Virus record (IMG/VR): IMGVR_UViG_3300025942_000012 | Coordinates: 1-42,594 of that record | Source: a virus | Reading direction: 5' to 3' (one strand) | DNA length: 42,594 nucleotides | In this document: one piece after another, positions 31,788 to 38,815 of the stretch | Layout of the letters: each line of letters starts with the position of its first letter | Position numbering within the stretch: the first letter of the stretch is position 1 | Program-made: the position numbers and the translations under genes | The notes under the pieces: generated by a model | Database searches by the model: none | What the model was told of the DNA's origin: nothing | What the model saw: only the letters and a program-made list of their open reading frames with translations

Positions 31788-31905
31788 GCGCCCACACCGT
31801 GCGCGACAGCACTGACGCCAGCACGAACGGAGTACCCAAGAGCACCGCCCGCCGCCCGCAGATGCAGACGGCGAGGTAGTGCCCGCACTTCGGACAGCGC
31901 AGCAT
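31687..31905 (-). CDS. Small Cys-rich protein following the PEP-CTERM gene (72 aa)
   Basis: Starts at the TGATG overlap with the PEP-CTERM gene and reads LRCPKCGHYLAVCICGRRA, then a hydrophobic piece (VLLGTPFVLASVLSRTVW) and a Gly/Ser/Pro end. CPKC plus CIC may bind zinc. It overlaps the next gene's uncertain 5' part by about 100 nt, so either that gene starts later or the two overlap. Function unknown. Confidence 0.5.
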   Translation of the reverse strand: MLRCPKCGHYLAVCICGRRAVLLGTPFVLASVLSRTVWARDLQGPGSHCGSCVPSGTTRVQPIIVPDPPLHG

Positions 31906-32573
31906 CAGCGCCGCGCGACGCGCTTCCGCAGCTTGCCCGCGAAGCCGACAAGGCCGAGGCCCAGCAGCGTGAGGCTGGCCGGTTCCGGCACGGGCTGCGC
32001 CAGCGCCGCATCCGCCACACCCGAGTAGCTCGACGTGAAGGACGCGATGGTCGGGTTCGGGCCGCTGCTGTCAATGTGCAGCGGCAGGTTGATGTTCGCC
32101 AGCGACAGCTGGAAGCTCTCGGGGTTGACGAGATCGCCGAGGTCACTGAACAGCACCAGCGGCGGCGACTGCGGGAAGCTGTTGGTCTGCAGCGTGGCCC
32201 CGGTCGAGCCGTTGCCGCCGAACTCCAGCCCCGCGCCGAACGTGCCGCTGAGGTAGTTGATCGTGCCCGCCTGATTCGTCAGCGTGAAGCTGCCCGCGTA
32301 GCGTTGCGTCACCACCGCGCCCAGCACGAGCGAGGCGTCGTTGGTGCTGGTCGCCGTGAACGTGAACAGCGCGTCGGCGTCGAGCGCGCCCGCGAAGATC
32401 TGCGTGATGTTCACGTCGGACGAGGTCGAGAGCGTGGTCGTCCCGTCGCCGTTGTCGGTCGCCGTGAACTGGTTCGGCGTGATGTTCCCGAAGCTCACGA
32501 TGGTGTCCGCACGGGCGAGGGGAGCGACGACGAGGGCGGCGACGAAGGCGAGCGTGGCGACGAGCAGCTTCAT
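31905..32573 (-). CDS. Secreted PEP-CTERM protein (222 aa)
   Basis: A secretory signal peptide (MKLLVATLAFVAALVV, cleavage after ARA near residue 22) and a C-terminal sorting signal: VPEPASLTLLGLGLVGFAGK then RKRVARR (about residues 195-222). This is the tripartite PEP motif, hydrophobic span and basic tail recognised by exosortase/archaeosortase systems in Gram-negative bacteria. The middle is Thr/Ser/Asn/Gly-rich and beta-like (VNPESFQLSLANINLPLHID), without an enzyme motif. ATG at 32573 follows AGGAGA. It lies between the terminase and portal genes. It would need a host exosortase; no exosortase is encoded here. Confidence 0.85.
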   Translation of the reverse strand: MKLLVATLAFVAALVVAPLARADTIVSFGNITPNQFTATDNGDGTTTLSTSSDVNITQIFAGALDADALFTFTATSTNDASLVLGAVVTQRYAGSFTLTNQAGTINYLSGTFGAGLEFGGNGSTGATLQTNSFPQSPPLVLFSDLGDLVNPESFQLSLANINLPLHIDSSGPNPTIASFTSSYSGVADAALAQPVPEPASLTLLGLGLVGFAGKLRKRVARR

Positions 32574-32616
32574 GGGGCGGTTCTCCTTGACGGGGTCAGT
32601 CGGGTGACGGCTGAGC

Positions 32617-33057
32617 TTACTTCTTTTTGGGCTGCGCGACGGCGTCATCTTCGACCGGCACGAGCACCCAGCCGTAGCGCACCGAGTACTTCAGTTCGAA
32701 GAGGCGCTCGTCGTCCACCACCGGGTCGGGCGGCAGCACGATAGGCAGCGAGATCGTCGGCGGCGGCGCGGTGTCGGGCAGCGTGTTGTCGGGCGTCACG
32801 GGCGGCGGCGTCGGCACCGGGCCGGTGGTCGGGTAGTTCCCGCTGCCGGGCAGACCCTGGTCAGGACGCGGCCCGCCGAGGTGCCCAGGCAACCACGGGT
32901 GCCCGCCGCCACCAGGGTGGCCGTAGCCGGGATCGACCGGCGGGCGCACGCCCCAGCCGGGATCGACCCCGCCACCACCGCCGGGTCGCCCGAAGCCGGG
33001 ATCGACCGGGTGGCGTCCATCATCGAGGAACGTGATCAACGCGAGCTTGCTTTCCAT
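32617..33057 (-). CDS. Pro/Gly-rich virion-region protein with short repeats (146 aa)
   Basis: N terminus ESKLALITFLDDGRHPVDPG, then GFG/GWG/GYG with PGGGG blocks: the unit P-x-DPG-(F/W/Y)-G recurs three times in about 45 residues. A Pro-rich middle (PTPPPVTPDNTLPDTAPPP) and a C-terminal beta piece (LFELKYSVRYGWVLVPVE) follow. ATG at 33057 has AAGGAG. Short proteins of this look occur beside terminase genes in related phages; they are of unknown function, perhaps head- or surface-exposed. Confidence 0.6.
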   Translation of the reverse strand: MESKLALITFLDDGRHPVDPGFGRPGGGGGVDPGWGVRPPVDPGYGHPGGGGHPWLPGHLGGPRPDQGLPGSGNYPTTGPVPTPPPVTPDNTLPDTAPPPTISLPIVLPPDPVVDDERLFELKYSVRYGWVLVPVEDDAVAQPKKK

Positions 33058-33091
33058 GATTGTGAACTCCTTCACGCTGGGGACCGTCGGG

Positions 33092-33244
33092 TTACTTCTT
33101 GCGCGGCGCGGGCGGGCCACCGCCACTCGTGCGTGCGGTGTGCAGCGCGATGGCGACCGCCTGCTTCTGCGGCTTGCCGTGCGCGATCTCGGTGCGGATG
33201 TTGTGGCTGATGACCTTCTGCGACGCGCCGCTCTTGAGGGGCAT
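33092..33244 (-). CDS. 50-residue conserved-type phage small protein
   Basis: Starts at ATG 33244 with [19 protein letters not shown], then [15 protein letters not shown]. This shape (SGxSxKVISxNIRTE, GKPQKQAxAIA) is a familiar small conserved phage protein seen near terminase/portal genes in several phages. Its basic charge suggests nucleic-acid or virion contact. No strong ribosome-binding site upstream; the sequence match carries the call. Confidence 0.7.
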   Translation of the reverse strand: MPLKSGASQKVISHNIRTEIAHGKPQKQAVAIALHTARTSGGGPPAPRKK

Positions 33245-33268
33245 GACGGGTCGCGAGGATAGCACACG

Positions 33269-34783
33269 TCAGCGGCGGCGCGGCAACCCACCGAAGCGCG
33301 TGCCTGCGCGCACCGCGCGCCGCACGTCGGCCTCGTCGTAGTCGTGCTGCATCTGCTTGCGCGCTTTCGCCTGCTCCTTCTCGTGATCCACCTTCGTCGG
33401 CTGCGCCGGGCCATAGGCCAGCACCACGTACTCGATGCAGTTCATCGCGTGGTCGTAGAACCCGTCCTTGCGCGCGCGCCGCGTGTTCGGCGACACGGCG
33501 TGCGCGATAGAGCGCTCGTCCCAGACGTAGCCCGCCTCCAGCGCGTCGATGAAGTGCGTGCTGTCGGTGACGCCCTCCAGCGTGTTGATCTTCCAGCGGT
33601 CAGGGTCCACGGTGAACGCCGGGCCTTGCCGCGTCAGCCGCTGCATATAGCCCGCGAGGTGCTGGATGCAGCGGTCGCGCGCGTCGGGATGGTTGGCGCC
33701 GCCGATGGTGTAGAGCGCCACGCCGTACTCGCGCAGCACGTCTGCCGCGCTGACGCGCGTGCCCTGCGAGTTGTTCTGATCGCCCGCCGGGTCGCCCGTG
33801 CTCCACACCTCCATGGGCAGCAGGCGCTCGCCTGCCGCGTTCGGCTCGCCCCCAAACCACATCGTCCGCAGCGCCACCGCCATCGGCGCGAAGTCCTCGA
33901 TGAACTGGTCGCTGCCCAGGATGCCCCCCAGGACGCGTAGCTCGCCCCAGGGCAGGAGTTGTGCCCACACCACCGCCGGATGGGAGTGCCCGAAGTCCCA
34001 GCCCTCCAGCAGCGGCACCGACGGGTTGAGCGACAGCCGCTGACAGTGCAGCCGGGCCTGGAAGACGCCCGCGTAGACAGGCTTGCCGATGATGGGCAGG
34101 CCGCGCTTGCCCTCGATGAACCGCCGCCGCAGCGCGTGGCCCTCGGGGTGCGCCGCCTCAAGCTCGGCGATGTAGCGGTCGCCGACGTTGTGCCGGTTGT
34201 CGTAGACGGAGGTCCGCAGGTAGAGGTACCCGGCCTTCGTGTTGCGCTCGGGGAAGTCCTGCGCGATCCAGTGCGTGAGGCCCGGCGGGTTCGGCGTCAG
34301 CAGCACCTGATGCGGGTAGCCCGGCTGCGACAGCCGCGCGGGCACGTAGGCCCGATACACGTCCTCGGGCACCTCCTCGGGCTGGTCGATGCCGAGGATC
34401 GCGAGCGTGAGGCCCGCGAGCTTGCCGTAGCGGCTCGTCTCCTCGGCGCCCTTCAGCGCGCGCAGGTAGACGCGCGACCCTTTGCCGACCACCTCGTCGT
34501 ACTCCTCGTCGGCGTGCCACTGCAGCTGCAGGCCGTGCGTGCGGCACCAGTCGCGCCACCGAGGCTTCAGCTGCGCGTCGAGCGCATCCTGCGTCCAGCG
34601 GCAGAGCGCGCACGCGATGCCGGGGAAGTCCACGCAGTAGGCCGCGACCTTCGCGACCAGCGGCGTCGTCTTGCCCGCCCTGACCGCGCCCTCCAGATCG
34701 ACGTAGGGCCACGCTTCGGCGTCGGCCTGGAGGAACGCCGACTGCACGGGGTTCCAGTAGTCGCGGACCTCGTGCGCCGTCAT
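33269..34783 (-). CDS. Terminase large subunit (504 aa)
   Basis: The DNA-packaging motor that also cuts the concatemer. ATPase part: LEGAVRAGKTT (residues 30-40) is the Walker A-like loop, TLAILGIDQPEE (126-137) the Walker B region with D133, and LLTPNPPGLTHW (161-172) the coupling motif. The nuclease part begins EGWDFGHSHPAVVW (260-273) with D263, then STGDPAGDQNN (a second acidic site) and KDGFYDHAMN near 455. ATG at 34783 is in an ATGA overlap with the small upstream gene. About 500 residues is standard. Confidence 0.9.
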   Translation of the reverse strand: MTAHEVRDYWNPVQSAFLQADAEAWPYVDLEGAVRAGKTTPLVAKVAAYCVDFPGIACALCRWTQDALDAQLKPRWRDWCRTHGLQLQWHADEEYDEVVGKGSRVYLRALKGAEETSRYGKLAGLTLAILGIDQPEEVPEDVYRAYVPARLSQPGYPHQVLLTPNPPGLTHWIAQDFPERNTKAGYLYLRTSVYDNRHNVGDRYIAELEAAHPEGHALRRRFIEGKRGLPIIGKPVYAGVFQARLHCQRLSLNPSVPLLEGWDFGHSHPAVVWAQLLPWGELRVLGGILGSDQFIEDFAPMAVALRTMWFGGEPNAAGERLLPMEVWSTGDPAGDQNNSQGTRVSAADVLREYGVALYTIGGANHPDARDRCIQHLAGYMQRLTRQGPAFTVDPDRWKINTLEGVTDSTHFIDALEAGYVWDERSIAHAVSPNTRRARKDGFYDHAMNCIEYVVLAYGPAQPTKVDHEKEQAKARKQMQHDYDEADVRRAVRAGTRFGGLPRRR

Positions 34784-34866
34784 CGCCGGTCACTGGGGCG
34801 CGTCGTCGCCAGCAGGATCAGCAGCACCGCCACGATAGCCGCGAGTGCCCAGAACCAGTTCGACAT
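34780..34866 (-). CDS. 28-residue single-span membrane peptide
   Basis: Lies between two genes with overlaps of a few bases on both sides (TGATG with the upstream gene, ATGA with terminase). Almost all of it is one hydrophobic helix (WALAAIVAVLLILLA) with a short polar N terminus and a basic end (RPSDRR). Inner membrane is expected. It could be a minimal holin/pinholin-like piece, or just a coupling micro-ORF. Its coupling to both neighbours is the main support. Confidence 0.45.
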   Translation of the reverse strand: MSNWFWALAAIVAVLLILLATTRPSDRR

Positions 34867-35144
34867 CAGTGCCCTATCGTGTCGCGTAGCTCGCGCACCA
34901 GGGCGCTCGACGTGGCGCTGTCGCCCTGCTCGCAGAGTCGCACGAGCGCGCGCTTCATCAGCGCGAAGTGCCGCTGCCGCTCGCGCTGCCAGTCGGCCAG
35001 CACCTCGCCCATCACGCACTGCTGCGCGCTGTCTACCATCCGCGCAAGCTCGGCGCGCGTCACCGTCACGAAGTGCGCGCCCGCCTCCTCACGCGTGAGA
35101 TCGCCGTCGTGCTCGCTGAAGCCGGTGCCGTCAGGGCTGCTCAT
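34866..35144 (-). CDS. Small helical protein near terminase (92 aa)
   Basis: Helical: LTREEAGAHFVTVTRAELAR, then VLADWQRERQRHFALMKRAL and a C-terminal SSALVRELRDTIGH. One Cys pair, no membrane part. Its stop overlaps the next gene's ATG, and its own start overlaps the gene upstream. It may contribute to terminase recruitment, but this is context only. Confidence 0.55.
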   Translation of the reverse strand: MSSPDGTGFSEHDGDLTREEAGAHFVTVTRAELARMVDSAQQCVMGEVLADWQRERQRHFALMKRALVRLCEQGDSATSSALVRELRDTIGH

Positions 35145-35595
35145 CGCCTGTCTCCAGCTGCGGCGCGCGCGTGGTGCCCACCAGCTTGGGCCGCGCCTGG
35201 GTCACGAACGCATACTCCTCGCTGGTCGCGAACACGTTCACAATCGTCACGGGGCGCACGTCGGGCGTCTGGTCATCGACGCTCGGCACGCGCCCAAAGC
35301 GGCGCTGCTCCAGGGTCTGCAGCGCAGCGTGGCGGTCCCGCGCGCGCATCCGCAGCGGCGCACCGAAGGTCTTCTCGATCTGCTCGGGGGTGCCCACCGC
35401 CAGGGCGGCGAGTGCCTCAAGGATGGCGGCGCCGTGCGGCTTGCCGGTGGCGGTGTCGATGATCTCAGCGGTTGGGGAGCGCGCCGCCTCGCGGAGGTTT
35501 CGGACGACCGGCCCGCCTCGGGCGGTCCTTGTCGGGCGGTTGCGGATCACGCGGCTTCCGCCGCCCAGGGGTGGGTGTCCGTTCCTCGGAGGCAT
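35131..35595 (-). CDS. Probable terminase small subunit (154 aa)
   Basis: It binds pac/cos DNA and hands it to the large subunit. The middle reads VVRNLREAARSPTAEIIDTA, then HGAAILEALAALAVGTPEQI and RARDRHAALQTLEQRRFGR. The LREAAR - AAILEALAALA - R-x-GR order is that of DUF5681-like small terminase proteins. ATG at 35595 is preceded by AAGGTGA. Placement two genes before terminase large subunit supports the call. The first 131 nt overlap the gene upstream in another frame. Confidence 0.55.
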   Translation of the reverse strand: MPPRNGHPPLGGGSRVIRNRPTRTARGGPVVRNLREAARSPTAEIIDTATGKPHGAAILEALAALAVGTPEQIEKTFGAPLRMRARDRHAALQTLEQRRFGRVPSVDDQTPDVRPVTIVNVFATSEEYAFVTQARPKLVGTTRAPQLETGDEQP

Positions 35596-35806
35596 GAGTC
35601 ACCTTCGGCTTGCCGATGAGCGCGACGTAGAACGTCCGCAGGCGCAACCGTTGTAGCACGGCGGTGAGGTCGGCGACGCTCTGCGGGGCCACTTCGATGC
35701 GAAGCACGGCGTCGCCCTCGGCGCTGATCGCGAGCGCGTTGCCGAGCGCGGGGATGGACGCGAGCGCGCAGAACACAAGCTCGCCGTCAGGCGTCGTCAT
35801 TGTCAT
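35465..35806 (-). CDS. Protein with strongly basic Pro/Arg tail, unknown (113 aa)
   Basis: Residues 1-70 look ordinary and beta/alpha (LVFCALASIPALGNALAISA, then LRIEVAPQSVADLTAVLQRL and TFYVALIGKPKV). The last 45 are Pro/Arg/Lys-rich and lie over the 5' end of the small terminase gene, 131 nt in a different frame. One of the two might end earlier in vivo, or both are translated. Start is ATG 35806 (or 35800). Not recognised; the basic tail could bind DNA. Confidence 0.5.
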   Translation of the reverse strand: MTMTTPDGELVFCALASIPALGNALAISAEGDAVLRIEVAPQSVADLTAVLQRLRLRTFYVALIGKPKVTHASEERTPTPGRRKPRDPQPPDKDRPRRAGRPKPPRGGALPNR

Positions 35807-36179
35807 CGAACAGGTTGCGCGCAGGCAGCGGCTGCGCGGCGGGCACGGCTTTGCCCTCGGCCCAGGCACGCACGCGGTTCATGTCCGCACTCGCCGGGGT
35901 GCCACGCGAGCAGCTACGACGATGCGGGCAGGTTCCCGAGTAGTAGAACGGCGGCAGGTAGTGCGTGCGCCGGTCGAACGCGGCGTCCTTCGCGCGCTCG
36001 CGAATCGGGTGGACGCCGAACCACCCGCACGTCGGGCAGTGCGTCTCGATGGCGAGCGCTTCGGCCTTCAGCGCGGGCGGTAGCTCGGTGAAGTCCACAC
36101 CGCGCGACTCTGTCCGCAGTGGTCGCTTCACGTAGCCGTGCAGCCGCTCACTCAACGGGTGGTTGAGGAAGTGCTGCAT
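35787..36179 (-). CDS. Zinc-binding small protein (130 aa)
   Basis: Contains HCPTCGWFGVHPIRERAKD, then FYYSGTCPHRRSCSRGT: a CxxC and a later CPH-x-x-x-C give a zinc site. The rest is helical (LNHPLSERLHGYVKRPL). ATG at 36179 is a TGATG overlap with the PAPS-reductase-like gene. A longer start at 36203 would overlap more and lacks support. Function unknown. Confidence 0.6.
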   Translation of the reverse strand: MQHFLNHPLSERLHGYVKRPLRTESRGVDFTELPPALKAEALAIETHCPTCGWFGVHPIRERAKDAAFDRRTHYLPPFYYSGTCPHRRSCSRGTPASADMNRVRAWAEGKAVPAAQPLPARNLFDDNDDA

Positions 36180-37048
36180 CAGACGCCGCACATCCCTTCG
36201 CACTCGTTGTTGAACAGGTTCGGCTGGCCGCGCTCCTCCGCGCTCGACAGGTCCACCTCCGCGAGCGGCACCAGCGAGCGATGCACGAACATCTGCCCCT
36301 GCAACGGCGTCTTCCTGGCCGCGTCGCGCAGCCCCGTGCGGATCGCTTCATCGACGCGCACGGCTTCAGCCCAGCCCTCGGGATCGTTGTCCTTGAGATC
36401 GCGGAACTGCCGGTCGCTGCGATAGGGGCAGAACGTGCAAGCGCTCTTCGGCGGCAGCGGATACCCGCGTGCCTCCAGCCAGTCGAGACACGCCACGCGC
36501 GTGAACCCCAGGTCGATCAGCGGGTAGAGGTTCGCGATGGTCATGGGGAACCGGCTGTCGCGCATCCGCGAGATCTCGTCCATCGAGATGCCCATCCACA
36601 TCTCGACGGCGCGGCGCTGCGGCCACCGGCTGCGCGGGCCGATGCCGAGCAGCGTGCGAAGGTGGCGGTAGATGGGGTCCACCTTGTAGTCGCCTGTGCA
36701 TTGCCGCTTCACCATGCCCTTGTTGCCGGTGCGATCGTCGCGGATGTAGAACGGGGCACGCGCGAAGCTGCCGCGCGTGGGCCGCGTCGCGCTGTCAGGC
36801 GACGCAGCGGCGAAGATCTCCTCGCCCAGGCTGAGGCCCGGGGCTTTCACGATGTCCACGGGGAACGGCAAGCGCCCCGCCTCCATCAGCCACGCGAGGT
36901 GCGCGTAGACGTGGTGCGGTTCGCTGCCGGTGTCGGCGAAGATGGCGCGGTCGAGCGGGGGCAGGTCGCCCGTCGCGCTCATCAGCGCGAGGGTCGTGCT
37001 CTGCACGCCTGCCCCGAGGGACAGCACGCGCAGCGGTCGGTCTTGCAT
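36179..37048 (-). CDS. PAPS reductase / adenine-nucleotide alpha-hydrolase family protein (289 aa)
   Basis: Seen: LSLGAGVQSTTLALMSATGD (residues 9-28, a PP-loop-like nucleotide-binding site with the variant GAGVQST), RAIFADTGSEPHHV, MGISMDEISRMRDS, SACTFCPYRSDRQF and the end NNECEGMCGV. These are the marks of phage phosphoadenosine-phosphosulfate-reductase-family proteins, with Cys-rich sites that may bind Fe-S or Zn. The classical function is sulfur or nucleotide activation; in phages the substrate is mostly unknown. ATG at 37048 follows ACTGGAG/GGAGG. Confidence 0.75.
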   Translation of the reverse strand: MQDRPLRVLSLGAGVQSTTLALMSATGDLPPLDRAIFADTGSEPHHVYAHLAWLMEAGRLPFPVDIVKAPGLSLGEEIFAAASPDSATRPTRGSFARAPFYIRDDRTGNKGMVKRQCTGDYKVDPIYRHLRTLLGIGPRSRWPQRRAVEMWMGISMDEISRMRDSRFPMTIANLYPLIDLGFTRVACLDWLEARGYPLPPKSACTFCPYRSDRQFRDLKDNDPEGWAEAVRVDEAIRTGLRDAARKTPLQGQMFVHRSLVPLAEVDLSSAEERGQPNLFNNECEGMCGV

Positions 37049-37083
37049 GGGAGCCTCCAGTGTGCCTGCTGAGCTTACCACGG

Positions 37084-37521
37084 TCACCACCGCACGCGGA
37101 AGCCGACCCGGGTGGGGCTGGTGACGATCTGCACGCGCTGCCCGCCGTAGGCCATCAGGACGCCGCCGCCCGCGCTCGCGATGATGCCGAACACCAGCAG
37201 CCCCGTGTTCGTCTTGCAGTCGGCGACGGGCTGACGCGTGCGCCCGGGGTCGGTGCCGCACGGCGCGAGGTCGCGGCCCAGCCGGGTGTTCGGATCCTCC
37301 AGCGACAGGTCGCTCTCGCGCGCGAAGGTCTGCGCCGCGATGACGGCGAGCGCCCCCCCGGCGACGATGGCGGTGCCGGTCCAGAACAGCGGCGGCGAGT
37401 GCATCGCCGTCGTGTAGCTGCGCGGGGCCGCGTACTGCCGCGCGGCGCTCTCGGCGAGTGGACCCGCTAACAATCGGGTCGGCAGCGCGAACAGCAGCAG
37501 CAGCAGCGTCACCAGCTTCAT
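37084..37521 (-). CDS. Membrane protein with signal/anchor and two further spans (145 aa)
   Basis: Starts MKLVTLLLLLFALPTRLLAG, a signal peptide or anchor, then PPLFWTGTAIVAGGALAVIAA (about 50-70) and LLVFGIIASAGGGVLMAYGG (about 112-130) as hydrophobic spans, with CGTDPGRTRQPVADCKT (a possible disulfide loop in the periplasm) between. ATG at 37521 has GGAGAAG. It is the partner of the lipoprotein gene with a 4-nt overlap. An envelope function (exclusion, lysis or surface) is possible; nothing assigns it. Confidence 0.6.
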   Translation of the reverse strand: MKLVTLLLLLFALPTRLLAGPLAESAARQYAAPRSYTTAMHSPPLFWTGTAIVAGGALAVIAAQTFARESDLSLEDPNTRLGRDLAPCGTDPGRTRQPVADCKTNTGLLVFGIIASAGGGVLMAYGGQRVQIVTSPTRVGFRVRW

Positions 37522-37940
37522 GGCACTTCTCCGCTCGCGCTGATCGCGAGGCTGAACCCGGTGCCGCGCGCCTCGCGGAACAGCCGGTCGTTCACGAAGA
37601 TCTGCACCGTCAGCGTGCCGGTCACCACGTTGTCGAACGGCGTCTCGGCGGCGAGGTACAGGAACGGGTGCAGGTCTTCCGTCTCGTAGCGCACGGTCCA
37701 CGGCAGGTCGGTCTTGACCTGGGCCGTGCCCTGACTCGCGCTGAAGTAGGTGATCTGGGTGTTCGGGATCGTGCCCGTCACGCGGTACTCGACCGTGATG
37801 GTCGGCGTGACCGGCGGCTCGGGGATGGGCGTCGGCGTCGGCACGCCCACCGGGCTACGCACGCCGCGCTGCCCGTCGTCGTGCGCGCAGCCAACGAGGA
37901 GCACCAGCGGGAGCAGCAGCAGCGCGCGTCTCAGCATCAT
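37518..37940 (-). CDS. Lipoprotein (140 aa), possible envelope or exclusion protein
   Basis: A lipobox signal peptide: MLRRALLLLPLVLLVGC with Cys at about 18 as the lipidation site. A Pro-rich spacer (PTPTPIPEPPVTPTIT) leads to a beta-sandwich-like part (TVEYRVTGTIPNTQITYFSA, LPWTVRYETEDLHPFLYLAA, TLTVQIFVNDRLFREARG), whose pattern resembles MmpS-type domains. It would sit in the outer or inner membrane facing the periplasm. Small phage lipoproteins often block superinfection or act in lysis (o-spanin), but this one lacks the usual spanin overlap pattern. Confidence 0.6.
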   Translation of the reverse strand: MMLRRALLLLPLVLLVGCAHDDGQRGVRSPVGVPTPTPIPEPPVTPTITVEYRVTGTIPNTQITYFSASQGTAQVKTDLPWTVRYETEDLHPFLYLAAETPFDNVVTGTLTVQIFVNDRLFREARGTGFSLAISASGEVP

Positions 37941-38383
37941 GTCCTCAGCGCCGCATCGAGCAGCGCGAGCACGGTATCACGGCCTGCGTCGTTCATCAGC
38001 GCGCGTCGGGCGTCCCCGAGCGCCACGCGCAGCCGGTGCTCCTCGGTGGCGCCCTCAGAGTCGTAGCCCGCGCCGGGCGTCGGCGGCGTGCCCTCGACGG
38101 TGACCGCCCCTTCGCCGGGCAGCAGGATCTGCAGCACGTCGGGCACGCGCGGGTCGTGCTTCACGCGCAGCGGCACGAGCGCGGCCATCGCCAGCGAGGT
38201 GAACGGCAGGGCGAGCGCTTCGGTGCCGGTGCTCTCCATCAGCACGATGAGCGCACGCCGCAGCAGCAGTAGGCCGGTCACCAGATCGAGCGCATCGCCC
38301 GTCAGCGTGTTGCGAAGGTCGCGGCTATCGTCGTCAGGCGGCGACACGAGGTCGAACGGCTCGGTGAGGTGCGCGGTGGTCAT
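37937..38383 (-). CDS. Unknown protein (148 aa)
   Basis: A Leu/Ala-rich N-terminal half (ALDLVTGLLLLRRALIVLME, then SLAMAALVPLRVKHDPRVPD), then an acidic, Gly-rich turn and an Arg-rich helical end (ALGDARRALMNDAGRDTV). Its hydrophobic helices are not clear membrane spans. Overlaps neighbours on both sides by 4 nt. Not recognised. Confidence 0.55.
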   Translation of the reverse strand: MTTAHLTEPFDLVSPPDDDSRDLRNTLTGDALDLVTGLLLLRRALIVLMESTGTEALALPFTSLAMAALVPLRVKHDPRVPDVLQILLPGEGAVTVEGTPPTPGAGYDSEGATEEHRLRVALGDARRALMNDAGRDTVLALLDAALRT

Positions 38384-38814
38384 CGGTCCTCCACGGTCAG
38401 CAGCAGTCCTTCGGGGTCATCGAACGGCGCGTGCGGCACGAGGCGCTTCGCTTCGCTCACGAACGGCGACGCCTCGCTTGCGTCCCGCGCCAGCGAGCGC
38501 CGCGCGTCGATCTGCACGACCTGCTTGTCATCGAGGTAGGCGATCTTCGTGAGCGCGTCGAGCACGCCGCGCACCAACTTGTCGAGGTCGGGCGCATCGC
38601 CCTGGCGCGTAGGGCGCACGAGAAAGTGCATCCGCACAATCACGTCGGCGGGGGTCGGCTCGTCGGCGCCCATCGCGCTCCGCACCACCCAGCCGATGCT
38701 CTTGCGCCACGCGCGCAGCTTCACGTTGTCGTGCGTCATGCGGCCTCGTCCGAGCGATCTCATGCTGCCCTGACCGACGGCGCGCCCGGCGACGAACACG
38801 CTGAAGCCCCCCAC
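38380..38814 (-). CDS. RusA-like Holliday-junction resolvase (144 aa)
   Basis: Cuts four-way junctions in recombination intermediates. The order fits RusA: GFSVFVAGRAVGQGSMRSLG (residues 3-22), KLRAWRKSIGWVV, and the acidic core APDLDKLVRGVLDALTKIAY (74-93) with LDDKQVVQIDARRSLA (94-109). D76, D78, D86, D95 and D96 are the candidate catalytic or metal residues. I took GTG at 38814; earlier start codons would overlap the previous gene. About 120-145 residues is usual. It fits with ERF and the PD-(D/E)XK nuclease as a recombination set. Confidence 0.85.
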   Translation of the reverse strand: MGGFSVFVAGRAVGQGSMRSLGRGRMTHDNVKLRAWRKSIGWVVRSAMGADEPTPADVIVRMHFLVRPTRQGDAPDLDKLVRGVLDALTKIAYLDDKQVVQIDARRSLARDASEASPFVSEAKRLVPHAPFDDPEGLLLTVEDR

Positions 38815-38815
38815 C

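Noticed and set aside
31453-31905. CRISPR array or tRNA in this window
   Set aside because: I looked for regularly spaced direct repeats and for tRNA T-loop patterns; none were found anywhere in the window. Only short tandem repeats inside genes exist.
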